Assembly (NCBI GenBank): GCA_964521255.1
Contig: CAZFRM010000004.1
Coordinates: 186,001 to 250,000 of the forward strand
Source: ZC4RG29 sp964521255
Lineage (GTDB): Bacteria > Bacteroidota > Bacteroidia > Cytophagales > Cyclobacteriaceae
DNA length: 64,000 nucleotides
Reading direction: 5' to 3'
Shown here: in pieces, positions 6,297-15,367 of the stretch
Layout of the letters: the number at the start of each line of letters is the position of its first letter
How positions within the stretch are numbered: the first letter of the stretch is position 1
The notes under the pieces: generated by a model
Told to the model about the DNA's origin: nothing
The model's input: the letters and a program-made list of their open reading frames with translations, nothing else
The model's database searches: none
Made by a program: the position numbers and the translations under genes

Positions 6297-6773
6297 TTAT
6301 TCTTCGGGATATTCGGGTCTTGTTTCTTCTTGCCACATGAAGCGATATCCAGTCTCTATGATTTTGATGTCAAATGGTCGCGTGGTCGTGTAAATATTGT
6401 CAGGATTGATAGCGAGCAGTATCAAGACTGTCATAAACAATCCAGAAGTCGCGAGGAGAGTAATTGTCATAGGCTTGGGTATACGGAACGGCTTCACAAT
6501 TTTAGTTACTGTCATGATTATGAAAAACCAAAATGAAAAATAGACAAGGATGTCAACGATAAGCTCAAGGACAAATATTTGAAGTGACAATGATGTATGC
6601 CACCCAGGACACACAAATGGAAACGGAAATCCACTCAAAATTTCTCTGTAGTCGTCAATTTCAACATGCCACCATTTCGTAAATATCGTAAACGAAATGA
6701 TTGTCAGAGGCAAAACCAATTTCCATGTCAACTGTTTCACTGAATTGTCCTTTTTATGAATGACGCACAACAA
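6297..6773 (-). CDS. Hypothetical membrane protein in a cassette-like setting
   Basis: A protein of up to 158 residues with three or four hydrophobic segments: WKLVLPLTIISFTIF, LQIFVLELIVDILVYFSFWF, and TITLLATSGLFMTVLILLAI. Between the first two is a loop with WWHVEIDD and FPFPFVCPGWHTSL. I do not recognise the family. No ATG is available near the 5' end: the frame begins with TTG at 6773, and a GTG at 6740 is the alternative, so the start is uncertain and the gene could be 5' truncated. Like the neighbouring secreted-protein gene, it ends just before a 272-bp repeat with the structured element. Confidence 0.55.
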   Translation of the reverse strand: MLCVIHKKDNSVKQLTWKLVLPLTIISFTIFTKWWHVEIDDYREILSGFPFPFVCPGWHTSLSLQIFVLELIVDILVYFSFWFFIIMTVTKIVKPFRIPKPMTITLLATSGLFMTVLILLAINPDNIYTTTRPFDIKIIETGYRFMWQEETRPEYPEE

Positions 6774-6916
6774 TCGTGTAATTGTATTGCTGATACATCT
6801 ATTTTATTCCTCCCCTACAAATAGGATCTCATGTACCTAATTTCACTTTATTTTTTACTATCTCAAAATTTATAGCTACAAGACTTAATTGGCTAATTGA
6901 TAATCCGCTAATCAAA

Positions 6917-8605
6917 TCAATACCCACTCACCCCTCCATCACCCGACCTCGGATCTGCATGGCCGGATAGTAGTTTCGTATCAGCATTATAAATAATTCC
7001 CATTGCAGAGCCTTGTGAATTGTTTTGAGTTCTCTCCATTAAGTGATGACCCATCTTTAAAAGCAGTTCCTGTGTATCCCGGGGGAAACAAAATTTCTCG
7101 TAAGAAATAATATTCGGCAACCATTGATGATGGAAGCGCTTAGCATCAATAGCCTGGGCAATGTTCATCTCATGATCAATAACGTTGAGGGTAACCTGTA
7201 ACACCGTATTAATGATCGTTCTTCCGCCAGGGCTACCGATAACCAGGAAAGGTTTGCCTTCTTTCGAAATGATTGTTGGCGTCATGCTCGACAGCATTCT
7301 TTTTTGTGGCGCAATTAAATTTGGATTTGTGCCGATCTGGCCATCGTGGTTGGTAACACCGGGTACAGGATTAAAATCCCCCATTTCATTATTGAGGAAA
7401 AAACCAAGTCCTTCTGCCACAATCTGAGATCCATAACTGTATTCCAATGTGTATGTGAGTGAAACTGCATTTCCTTCTGCATCAACAACGGAAAAATGTG
7501 TTGTGCTCGGACTTTCATAAGCCTGTGAAAAATTTGTTGAATCACTAATGGAAGTGCTATCCCTGCTGATCGATTTACGAAGTGAAGCAGCATACTCTTT
7601 GGATAGCATTTTTTCAACGGGCATATCTGGATTAAAATCAGGATCACCAAGATATTTTGCGCGATTAGCATAGCCTCTGCGCATGGCTTCCGTAAGCAAG
7701 TGAATGTAATCAGCAGAATGATACCCCAGCGCTTTCAGATCGTAACCTTCAAGAATGTTCAACATCTGTATGAGCGTAATGCCACCTGAGCTTGGTGGTG
7801 CCATTGAATAAATATCATACCCCCTATAGGTTCCTTTCACAGGCGTTCGTTCTATGGCTTCGTACTTTAGCAAATCCTCTTCAGTGATGATACCACCCAT
7901 CGACTGTATGAACGATGTCAATACTTTAGCCGTTTCTCCTTTATAGAACCCGTCTCTGCCATTCTTTTTTATTCGCTTCAATGTTTTTGCAAGATCGGGT
8001 TGCTTCCATGTTTCACCCGGTTGATAGGAATCATTACCAGATTTGTACATGACCTTTGCGGTAGAAGGGTATTGCTTCCACCGTTTTTCAAAATAGGTAT
8101 ACTCTTCATTAAGAGTATAGGTGAATGAGAAACCTTTTTGCGCCAGCTTCACCGCCGGACTTACAACTTTGGCCCAGGGAAGTTTTCCGTATTTGGCGTG
8201 TGCCTTGTAAAGTCCGGCTACCGTACCCGGTACACCTACTGCCAGTATACCATTGTGATTGGAATTATTTGAAATGTTTCCATTGCTATCAAGGTACATG
8301 GTTGGCGATGATGCCAAAGGAGCTTTTTCGCGGAAGTCGAATGTGGTAACATCGCCTTCTTTATTCATATACACGATAAATCCTCCTCCGCCAATGTTTC
8401 CTGCAGAAGGCCAGGTTACAGCCAGGGCAAAGGCGGTTGCAACAGCGGCATCGATTGCGTTTCCTCCATTCTTAAGAATATCCCGGCCCACATCGGAAGC
8501 AATTTGTGATGACGAAACCACCATTCCATGCTTTGCATATTGAGGACTTTGCGCCGCCAGCTTAAGCGCAAAGAGTAAGAAGAGGAAGGTTACTGTTTTT
8601 CGCAT
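6917..8605 (-). CDS. ggt: Gamma-glutamyltranspeptidase
   Basis: A 562-residue secreted gamma-glutamyltransferase that cleaves glutathione and other gamma-glutamyl compounds in the periplasm. A signal peptide (cleavage near LKLAAQ) is followed by the large-subunit start AKHGMVVSSSQIASDVG and the NGGNAIDAAVA motif. The autoprocessing nucleophile is T368 in PSTTHFSVVD, which becomes the N-terminus of the small subunit. The oxyanion and lid regions (MAPPSSGG, MSSMTPTI, GSPGGRTI) and the C-terminal DPRSGDGG are present. Length and motifs match the family, so an active self-cleaving enzyme is expected. It is a single gene read away from the DUF2851 gene. Confidence 0.95.
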   Translation of the reverse strand: MRKTVTFLFLLFALKLAAQSPQYAKHGMVVSSSQIASDVGRDILKNGGNAIDAAVATAFALAVTWPSAGNIGGGGFIVYMNKEGDVTTFDFREKAPLASSPTMYLDSNGNISNNSNHNGILAVGVPGTVAGLYKAHAKYGKLPWAKVVSPAVKLAQKGFSFTYTLNEEYTYFEKRWKQYPSTAKVMYKSGNDSYQPGETWKQPDLAKTLKRIKKNGRDGFYKGETAKVLTSFIQSMGGIITEEDLLKYEAIERTPVKGTYRGYDIYSMAPPSSGGITLIQMLNILEGYDLKALGYHSADYIHLLTEAMRRGYANRAKYLGDPDFNPDMPVEKMLSKEYAASLRKSISRDSTSISDSTNFSQAYESPSTTHFSVVDAEGNAVSLTYTLEYSYGSQIVAEGLGFFLNNEMGDFNPVPGVTNHDGQIGTNPNLIAPQKRMLSSMTPTIISKEGKPFLVIGSPGGRTIINTVLQVTLNVIDHEMNIAQAIDAKRFHHQWLPNIISYEKFCFPRDTQELLLKMGHHLMERTQNNSQGSAMGIIYNADTKLLSGHADPRSGDGGVSGY

Positions 8606-8727
8606 TTGATGGGTGTAGTCTAAAGTTCAAAGTTAATAGTACACAAACTTTAAATCTTAAACCTTAAATTTTAAACTTTAATTTATTTGATTTCTCATTA
8701 CTTTAATGAATTCAAACCCTCTCTCAA

Positions 8728-10014
8728 ATGAATGAATCGTTTTTACATTACGTCTGGCAATTTCAATATTTTGACAAAACCAACCTCACTTTAGTGGATG
8801 GTGAGCCAATATCTGTTTTTAATCCGGGTATGCTGAATGGTCATGCCGGGCCCGATTTTTCCAATGCGCGCATAAAGATTGGAACAATGGAATGGATAGG
8901 AAATGTAGAAGTTCATATTAACGCATCAGGATGGATGGATCATAAACATCATGAAGATCGTGCGTATGAAAATGTAGTACTTCATGTTGTCTGGAAAAAC
9001 GATAAGCCTGTGAAGAGGAGTGACGGTTCTTTGCTGCCAACATTAGAGTTGAAGAATCGTGTCGATGAGAAATTGTTATTGGGATATAAAAAATTGCTGA
9101 ACAGTCCGGAGTCAATACCCTGTTCAAAAAGTTTTCCTTTTATTGATTCACTTACAAAATTTTCTATGCTGGATAAAGCGTTGTTTCACCGGTTGGAAAG
9201 GAAAGCGGAAGAGGTAAATCATATTGTACAACAAAATAATAACGACTGGGAGGAAACTTGTTATCAACTTCTGGGAAGGAACTTTGGTTTTAAAGTAAAT
9301 GCTGATCCATTTTTTCAATTGGTTCAATCCCTGCCGTATAAAATACTTTTAAAACATGCCGATAAACTGCACCAGGTAGAAGCACTTTTGTTTGGACATG
9401 CCGGATTTCTTGATGATGAATTTAATCATCCTTATTTTTTATTACTGAAACGTGAGTACGATCTACTCAGCAAGAAATATGGTCTGACTGAAAAGAAATT
9501 ACATTCAGCACAGTGGCGTTTTCTTCGATTAAGACCTGCAAATTTCCCAACCATTCGAATTGCCCAGTTTGCTTCTTTATTAGCATCAGAGAAAAATATC
9601 TTTTCAAAATTGCTGGAGGCCCAAACTTATTCAGAATTGTTTAAGATTTTCTCAGTTCAACAATCCGAGTATTGGACACATCATTATCAGTTCTCAGAAA
9701 ATAAATTGGAGAAAATACCAATGCTTGGCGCTATGAGCATTGATAATATAATAATCAACACCGTAGTTCCTATTCTTGTAGCGTATGGAAAAATGAAAGG
9801 GGAGCAGGAGTTAATTGATCGTGCGGTTTCTGTTTTATCAGAAATTACTGCTGAAGACAATTCAATCACGAAACGCTGGATGACAATTACCCAACCGGTA
9901 AAAACAGCATTTGATTCGCAGGCTTTGATTGAACTTTATAATAATTTTTGTCTGAAAAAGAAGTGCCTCGATTGCAACATTGGCACTGCTTTGATCAAAC
10001 CGGTACAATGCTGA
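8728..10014 (+). CDS. DUF2851 family protein
   Basis: A 428-residue protein typical of Bacteroidota DUF2851. It begins FLHYVWQFQYFD and has the hallmark GHAGPDFSNARIKIGTMEWI followed by GNVEVHINASGWMDHKHHED, then VVLHVVWKND. The DF...EVH...H-x-H-HEDRAY cluster has the look of a nuclease or metal site, but the function is not known to me. The C-terminal CLKKKCLDCNIGTALI carries a Cys-x-x-Cys-like pair. There is no signal peptide, so it is probably cytoplasmic. Its stop overlaps the start of the next gene by 7 bp, which suggests an operon. Confidence 0.85.
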   Translation: MNESFLHYVWQFQYFDKTNLTLVDGEPISVFNPGMLNGHAGPDFSNARIKIGTMEWIGNVEVHINASGWMDHKHHEDRAYENVVLHVVWKNDKPVKRSDGSLLPTLELKNRVDEKLLLGYKKLLNSPESIPCSKSFPFIDSLTKFSMLDKALFHRLERKAEEVNHIVQQNNNDWEETCYQLLGRNFGFKVNADPFFQLVQSLPYKILLKHADKLHQVEALLFGHAGFLDDEFNHPYFLLLKREYDLLSKKYGLTEKKLHSAQWRFLRLRPANFPTIRIAQFASLLASEKNIFSKLLEAQTYSELFKIFSVQQSEYWTHHYQFSENKLEKIPMLGAMSIDNIIINTVVPILVAYGKMKGEQELIDRAVSVLSEITAEDNSITKRWMTITQPVKTAFDSQALIELYNNFCLKKKCLDCNIGTALIKPVQC

Positions 10015-11306
10015 AAATCATTATCATAGTTCTAAATGTAGCTCTTTTGCTTTCCATCGCATGGCGGATTGTAATGCGGGAAGATCGTTCCATGCGCTTT
10101 ATCTTTTGGTCTGCGCTTGGTTTTAAATTTCTATGTGGAATTCTGCTGGGCCTGCTTTATACTTATTACTATTCATCGGGTGATACTTTCGTTTTTTTCC
10201 AGGACGGCTCAACATTGTCGGCACTAGCCAGAGACAACGTTAAAGAATACATACGCTTCCTTTGGTCGGGTGATGAAAGTTTTTTCGTCTGGAATCAACT
10301 TTACCACAGTCAATATCGCTCTTTGTTCTTTACAAAATTAATCAGTGCAGTTAGCCTGATTACTATTGATAACTACTGGATCACTTCATTATACTTTTCA
10401 TTTGTATCATTCCTGGGAGGATGGTATTTGGTGAAAAGAATTATTGAGTTTTTCCCCGGATCTAAATTGGCTGCTGTTATTTCATTTTTATTTTTCCCGT
10501 CGGTAACATTTTGGAGTTCGGGCGTGATTAAAGAAGCGATTGCTATTCCCGGATTATTTTTTCTTGCTTCAGTCTTTCTAATGATATGGCATAATAAAAA
10601 GCTGAATTATTTGGAGTGGTTTTTATTACCTGTCGCTCTCTTGTTTGTATGGAAACTGAAATATTTTTATTTGGGACTATTCATTCCAATAGCCTGCGCA
10701 ACGCTTGCTACCAAATATATTAGTGAAAGGATGTTTGAAAGTACTAAGTTTAGCCTGCAGCTTTTTACCTGGGTTTTACTTTCAGGGGTAGGTTTATTCG
10801 TCATTAATTTTCTTCACCCAAACTTTCACCTCGATTATTTTCCTGAAGTTATTGTGATGAACTATAATGACTATGTACGCTTGTCACTTCCTGAAAATGT
10901 GATTCACTTCAATGATCTTGAGCCGGGCTTTATAAGTTTATTACAACATTCTCCGAAAGCTTTATTTTCCGGATTGTTCCGCCCCTTTATTTGGGAAGCA
11001 AATTCTTTTGTTAAGGTATTAGCCGCAGTTGAAAATTTGATTCTGTTTGTGCTGATGGTATCCTCTTTCTCATTAGTCAGACACACCTCATCAAAGTACC
11101 GGTTGATTACATTTGCCATTTTGATTTACAGCATCCTGCTTTGTATAACACTTACCCTTTCAACGCCGAACATAGGAACACTGGCGCGTTACCGTATAGG
11201 TTTTCTTCCTTTTCTCATTTTCATCCTTGTTTACAGAAATCCGTTCTTTCTTCAGGCAATTAAAAGTGCAGAAAGACTTTTTCTTCGTCTTGTTCGGCAA
11301 TACTGA
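10008..11306 (+). CDS. Polytopic membrane protein, possibly glycan-related
   Basis: A protein of 432 residues with about ten to twelve transmembrane segments, from MLKIIIIVLNVALLLSIAW to the C-terminal FLPFLIFILVYRNPFFL. The ATG at 10008 is chosen because it overlaps the preceding stop (ATGCTGA) and starts the first membrane helix; a longer in-frame start at 9948 would add hydrophilic residues inside the upstream gene. The SGDTFVFFQDG loop, the FWSSGVIKEAIAIPGLFF segment and the topology recall integral membrane glycosyltransferases or O-antigen-type enzymes, and a NeuD-like acyltransferase follows. That role is a guess from topology and context. Confidence 0.6.
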   Translation: MLKIIIIVLNVALLLSIAWRIVMREDRSMRFIFWSALGFKFLCGILLGLLYTYYYSSGDTFVFFQDGSTLSALARDNVKEYIRFLWSGDESFFVWNQLYHSQYRSLFFTKLISAVSLITIDNYWITSLYFSFVSFLGGWYLVKRIIEFFPGSKLAAVISFLFFPSVTFWSSGVIKEAIAIPGLFFLASVFLMIWHNKKLNYLEWFLLPVALLFVWKLKYFYLGLFIPIACATLATKYISERMFESTKFSLQLFTWVLLSGVGLFVINFLHPNFHLDYFPEVIVMNYNDYVRLSLPENVIHFNDLEPGFISLLQHSPKALFSGLFRPFIWEANSFVKVLAAVENLILFVLMVSSFSLVRHTSSKYRLITFAILIYSILLCITLTLSTPNIGTLARYRIGFLPFLIFILVYRNPFFLQAIKSAERLFLRLVRQY

Positions 11307-11338
11307 CCAATTTACATTTGCAAATTCTTTGGAATGCT

Positions 11339-11977
11339 ATGGAAAACCCTGTAATTATTTTTGGCGCTAATGCGATTGGCCGGGAGGCAAAAGAGATTTT
11401 CGACAGCAATGGTAATGTTGTTTACGGATTTCTTGACGATGATAAAACACTGCATGGGGCAGAGATCGATACCGTTACGGTGTTGGGGAATACGGATGAT
11501 GACGGCTTCCTGAAGCTGATCGGTAAAAAATGTGAGGCCTTTATAGCTGCCGATGATAACAAGCTTAGGAAGAGCCTTGTGAAAATGCTTCACGAAATCC
11601 GGCATGTTCAGCCTGTCAACGCTTTTCATAAAAGTGCAATTATACCGGAGTCGGTGTTTGTTGGTCATGGTAATTTAATTGACATGGGGGTGATGATCGG
11701 TGCCGGCGCTAAAGTTGGTAATCATTGCCTGCTGCATGCAGGTGCAATTATTGGAACGGAAGCATCGCTGGGAGATTTTGTACAAGTGGGTTCTGGTAGC
11801 CGCATCAACGCAAATGTGAAAATTGAAGATGAAGTTTTTATTGGTTCAGGCGTCATTATTGTTGCGGGTGTTGAGATTGGAAAAGGAGCGCGCATAGGTG
11901 CGGGCTCGGTGGTAATTGCCTCTGTCAAGGCAGGTGAAACCGTGTTTGGCAATCCTGCGCAAAAAGTTAAATCATGA
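11339..11977 (+). CDS. NeuD/PglD-family sugar O-acyltransferase
   Basis: A 212-residue acyltransferase of the NeuD/PglD type. The N-terminal domain has a nucleotide-sugar-binding-like glycine motif (IIFGANAIGREAKEIF) and a VYGFLDDD segment. The C-terminal half is a left-handed beta-helix of hexapeptide repeats (VFVGHGNLIDMGVMIGAGAK, VKIEDEVFIGSGVIIVAGVE, ending GNPAQKVKS). Such enzymes acetylate amino-sugars in surface glycans using acetyl-CoA. The ATG at 11339 is preferred over the TTG at 11318 because the Rossmann-like strand starts right after it. It follows the polytopic membrane gene by 32 bp and may serve the same surface-glycan process. Confidence 0.8.
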   Translation: MENPVIIFGANAIGREAKEIFDSNGNVVYGFLDDDKTLHGAEIDTVTVLGNTDDDGFLKLIGKKCEAFIAADDNKLRKSLVKMLHEIRHVQPVNAFHKSAIIPESVFVGHGNLIDMGVMIGAGAKVGNHCLLHAGAIIGTEASLGDFVQVGSGSRINANVKIEDEVFIGSGVIIVAGVEIGKGARIGAGSVVIASVKAGETVFGNPAQKVKS

Positions 11978-12033
11978 TAACTAAACAACATTGATAAAGT
12001 AATTGTAAAAAGCACTCAATAAAATATTTATAA

Positions 12034-12897
12034 ATGCCCCCCATCTCAGAGACCAATCTTATTTTAAATCCTGACGGAAGTATCTATCACCTGAACTTGC
12101 TTCCTAAACAAGTCAGTGACACGATAATTACAGTGGGCGACCCAAGTCGCGTGTACCGCATTAGTGATCATTTTGATGACCTTGAATTTGAAATGAATAA
12201 ACGCGAGTTTATTACACACATTGGCAAATACAATGGTAAACGTGTTACGGTAATGAGCACCGGCATTGGCACAGATAACATTGAATTATTCATGACCGAG
12301 CTGGATGCATTGGTGAACATAGATCTTACTACCCGTGAACCGAAGAGTAGAAAGAAGAAACTTAAAATCATTCGCATCGGTACTTCAGGAGCGGTGCAGG
12401 AAAATATCCCGGTAGGCTCTTATGTTGTTACGGATTACGCCATAGGTCTTGATAGCTTAATGGATTATTACAACCTGGCAATGGATGAATTCGAGGAAGA
12501 GATAGCAGAAGATATGCGAAATAATGTGAGCCTTCCGCACACGCCTTACATTGTTTGTGGTTCATCTGAATTGAAAGAACAAGTGGCGCCTGATATGATT
12601 GTGGGTAATACCATTACCATGCCCGGTTTTTTTGCGCCTCAAGGTAGAAAAGTCAGAGTGCCTATACGTTATCCAAACCTGCTTGATGAATTGAAAAAGT
12701 ATCACAACAAATCAAATGATTTCAGGGTAAGCAATTTTGAAATGGAAACCGCAGGCTATTACGCCATGTGCCGGTTGTTGGGACATGAAGCCATTAGCCT
12801 GAATGCTATTATTGCAAATCGTCCAAAAAATAAATTTGCCAAAGATCCTAATAAAGTAATCGACGGACTTATACAAAAAGTGCTGGATAGAATTTAG
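12034..12897 (+). CDS. Nucleoside phosphorylase (uridine phosphorylase-like)
   Basis: A 287-residue member of the PNP/UDP family, which cleaves nucleosides with phosphate to release base and pentose-1-phosphate. Family features are visible in order: VGDPSRV with the phosphate-binding G-D-P-x-R, the VMSTGIGTDNIELFMTEL segment (GxG and E), RIGTSGAVQ, and VSNFEMETAGYYAM with the ribose-binding E-M-E. The inserted region around FFAPQGRKVRVPIRYP is usual for the Bacteroidota subgroup. Substrate preference cannot be set from sequence; uridine is most likely. Confidence 0.88.
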   Translation: MPPISETNLILNPDGSIYHLNLLPKQVSDTIITVGDPSRVYRISDHFDDLEFEMNKREFITHIGKYNGKRVTVMSTGIGTDNIELFMTELDALVNIDLTTREPKSRKKKLKIIRIGTSGAVQENIPVGSYVVTDYAIGLDSLMDYYNLAMDEFEEEIAEDMRNNVSLPHTPYIVCGSSELKEQVAPDMIVGNTITMPGFFAPQGRKVRVPIRYPNLLDELKKYHNKSNDFRVSNFEMETAGYYAMCRLLGHEAISLNAIIANRPKNKFAKDPNKVIDGLIQKVLDRI

Positions 12898-12902
12898 ATG
12901 TT

Positions 12903-12990
12903 GAAGTTGAGATTTGGGATGTGAGATATGAGAGTTGAGACAAGTTGCTGAAATAGATTCTCATATCTCTCATCTCATATTTCACGTCTC
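12903..12990. repeat. Imperfect palindrome between convergent genes
   Basis: The left half has GATTTGGGATGTGAGATATG and AGAGTTGAGA; the right half has TCTCATATCTCTCATCTCAT and TTCACGTCTCATG. The arms pair over much of their length. It sits between the stop codons of the phosphorylase and rhomboid genes, so it could act as a shared terminator, but there is no T-run on either side. Confidence 0.5.
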
Positions 12991-12994
12991 ATGT

Positions 12995-13624
12995 TTAAAA
13001 CACACTTCCGTCCCACTGCATAAGTTGTGAGAAGAAATTTTTTATTGATGAAGGATACATTACCACGCTGAATACAAGTCCGAAAAGCGCCCCGTATAAA
13101 TGTGCATCATGGTTTATATTATCCATTGATTTTCTTCCGTGGAAATAGGAATAGGCAAGAAAAAGTAATCCCAGTATAAAGCCGGGAAGACAAAAAGCGA
13201 AGTAGATGCATATTTTATTTAGAGGAAAAAAAATGATGGAAGTGAAAATTACGGATGCTACACCACCCGAAGCACCAAGCGAATTGTATCCGGGGTTGTG
13301 CCTGTTTTTAAAATAGGTAGGCAGGTCAGATATTATGATGCCGAGAATGTAAAGTGTAACGAAATAAACACCTCCCTTGGTGGCTCCCCAAAGCATCATA
13401 AAAATTCTTTCGACTACCGAACCGAAGAAGTAGAGAGAGATCATATTCCAAAGCAGATGAACAAAATCTTTGTGAATGAAACCGGAAGTAATAAAACGAT
13501 AATACTGGTTTCTTGAATTAATAAGGTAGGGGTTCATCATGAACTTTCTCAATACATCCGCCTGACTGAAGCTATACCAACTGATCAAAACAGTGATTCC
13601 TATAAGAACATAAGTAATACTCAT
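12995..13624 (-). CDS. Rhomboid-family intramembrane serine protease
   Basis: A 209-residue protein with six predicted membrane helices. The catalytic dyad is present: S119 in LGASGGV and H175 in NHDAHLYGALFG. The HLLWNM motif (H56, N60), which shapes the oxyanion site, is also there. Rhomboids cut membrane-anchored substrates within or near the membrane plane. The gene converges with the phosphorylase and is followed upstream by another minus-strand gene with a zinc-protease-like motif. The substrate is unknown. Confidence 0.9.
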   Translation of the reverse strand: MSITYVLIGITVLISWYSFSQADVLRKFMMNPYLINSRNQYYRFITSGFIHKDFVHLLWNMISLYFFGSVVERIFMMLWGATKGGVYFVTLYILGIIISDLPTYFKNRHNPGYNSLGASGGVASVIFTSIIFFPLNKICIYFAFCLPGFILGLLFLAYSYFHGRKSMDNINHDAHLYGALFGLVFSVVMYPSSIKNFFSQLMQWDGSVF

Positions 13625-13707
13625 AACAAGATGAATTTATCGACTAGATTCAATACGATATAAGATGGTAACCCAGCAAGAACAAAGTGAGTGTAACTTA
13701 AAAAGAT

Positions 13708-14037
13708 TTAGCAATACTTCATCCAGGAGTAAGGTTTTCGCTTTAATAAATATTCTTCCACCGCTTCCTGCGCATAAGCCTCTTTTTCAAAAGGATTTGA
13801 GTAGTACGCTTGCTGGTGTGTTAATCCTTTGGAGCGATGAATAAAATAGAAGGTAAGGTATAGCAGCCATTGAAATATAAAAAGCATTTCCAGTTGTTGA
13901 TAGAAATGAATTTTTTCGTGATTGATAACATGCTTGCGATTATGCGCATGATCGCTGATCCAGATAAAAATAAAAAAAGAAAATCCGGTGTAGTACCTAA
14001 AGATCTTCGTACGAATGTTGATGGTCAAGGGTAACAT
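13708..14037 (-). CDS. Small HExxH-motif protein, putative membrane zincin
   Basis: A 109-residue protein whose middle reads VINHEKIHFYQQLEMLFIFQ: an HEKIH zinc-binding pattern at the start of a hydrophobic helix. A later NPFEKEAYAQEAVEEYL could supply the third ligand. The N-terminus has a hydrophobic segment (YYTGFSFFIFIWI). This looks like a minimal membrane metallopeptidase of a type common in Bacteroidota, but I cannot name the family. It lies 83 bp upstream of the rhomboid gene on the same strand and may be cotranscribed with it. Protease activity is inferred from the motif only. Confidence 0.6.
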   Translation of the reverse strand: MLPLTINIRTKIFRYYTGFSFFIFIWISDHAHNRKHVINHEKIHFYQQLEMLFIFQWLLYLTFYFIHRSKGLTHQQAYYSNPFEKEAYAQEAVEEYLLKRKPYSWMKYC

Positions 14038-14273
14038 TGCTGATCCTGAAATAAATCTGAAATAGAAACAAAGGTAAAAAGACTTTGTTCTTGTAATACC
14101 GCGTTTTGAGGTAGGATAAATAAAAACATATACCGATACATATACCTACGTTTAGTGTAACCCTCTTTTTTCAATTCAAAAATGACCTTTCCGCGGGTTT
14201 TAAAAATCAGGTTCTTTGCGTCTTACAGATCATAAGCCGGGAGGGTAGCTTTCATTTCTAAGCTACAGGTTTC

Positions 14274-15200
14274 ATGGCAAGGTTCTTTCAATTTTTTGTT
14301 CTGCGCGCTGCGTGTGCGTTTTTCTTTATCTCTTTATACTTTTTATCACATACAACAATCGGGAAAACAGGATTCTCTTTGCCTGATTCAGTAGATGAAT
14401 TTTCTATTAAGTACAAAACCATAGATGGCCTTATTGTTCTTCCTGTAAGAATCAATGACAGCATCATAGTTAACCTTATCCTCGACACAGGCTGCCGTAA
14501 TGTACTCTTGTTTGGCAAGCGTTTTCAAAAACTTTTCAATGTTGCTCCTGGTCGCACCGTTGAATTTTCAGGAATGGGATCCGGGAAAAGCATAAAAGGT
14601 AATCTGGCGTTAAACAACAGGGCCTCCATTGGTGCTGTTGAAGGAGAGAATGTTCCTATTGTAATCGTACCCGAAAGAAATATTTTTACAGCCTATAATA
14701 GTGTTGACGGACTGATTGGCTACGATATCTTTATAAAATTTGAAATTGAAATTCAACCTGCTAAACAGTTAATTACATTTCGCTCGGCATTTAATAATTA
14801 TATACCTGTTGGCTACGAAACAATTCCAATAAAAGTAATCGATTCAAAGCCTATCATAAGCGCTAACATTGTTTTATCAGGTGAAACATTATGTTGGGAT
14901 TTGCTTATCGACACAGGTTCAGCGCTGGGTTTGTTATTGAAATCAACCGATGAATCATGGCTTAAACTTTATGAAAAAAAGAACGATAAGATCGGAATGG
15001 GACTTAACGGTTATATAAGCGGAGCCAACACGATTGCACAAATAGTGAAACTCGATAGCTATGAATTGACAGAGATACCGGCAAGTATCATTCAGTCACC
15101 CTGGCATAACCATGCTTCCATAGGAATGAATGTATTAAAAGATTACTCCATCATTCTCAATTACGTTAAATCGTATGCATGCCTTAAGAGAAATGGGTGA
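14274..15200 (+). CDS. Retropepsin-like aspartic protease, exported
   Basis: A 308-residue protein with an N-terminal hydrophobic signal or anchor (FFVLRAACAFFFISLYFLS). It has two aspartic-protease active-site motifs: D71-T-G in VNLILDTGCRN and D213-T-G in LLIDTGSALG. Hydrophobic flap-like strands follow each (VDGLIGYDIF, HASIGMNVLKDY). Two D-T-G lobes in one chain make it a pepsin-like arrangement built from retropepsin-type halves, a layout seen in Bacteroidota aspartyl proteases. It is predicted to act in the periplasm or outside. It is monocistronic. Confidence 0.8.
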   Translation: MARFFQFFVLRAACAFFFISLYFLSHTTIGKTGFSLPDSVDEFSIKYKTIDGLIVLPVRINDSIIVNLILDTGCRNVLLFGKRFQKLFNVAPGRTVEFSGMGSGKSIKGNLALNNRASIGAVEGENVPIVIVPERNIFTAYNSVDGLIGYDIFIKFEIEIQPAKQLITFRSAFNNYIPVGYETIPIKVIDSKPIISANIVLSGETLCWDLLIDTGSALGLLLKSTDESWLKLYEKKNDKIGMGLNGYISGANTIAQIVKLDSYELTEIPASIIQSPWHNHASIGMNVLKDYSIILNYVKSYACLKRNG

Positions 15201-15367
15201 ATGAGTAAATGACTGAATGAGTGAATAACTCTCTAAACTTTACGCCCTTGCTTTCGGACTTTTCCGACTTCCTGACTTTCAGACTACGCTAAACTTTTTG
15301 CTTTCCGCTTTAAGCTTTCCGCTTTTCTCCGCTCAACCATTATCTTTATCCCTTAACTTTTGATTAA

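Noticed and set aside
7185..8543. Plus-strand open frames opposite gamma-glutamyltranspeptidase
   Set aside because: No motif or signal, and fully contained in a confident minus-strand gene.
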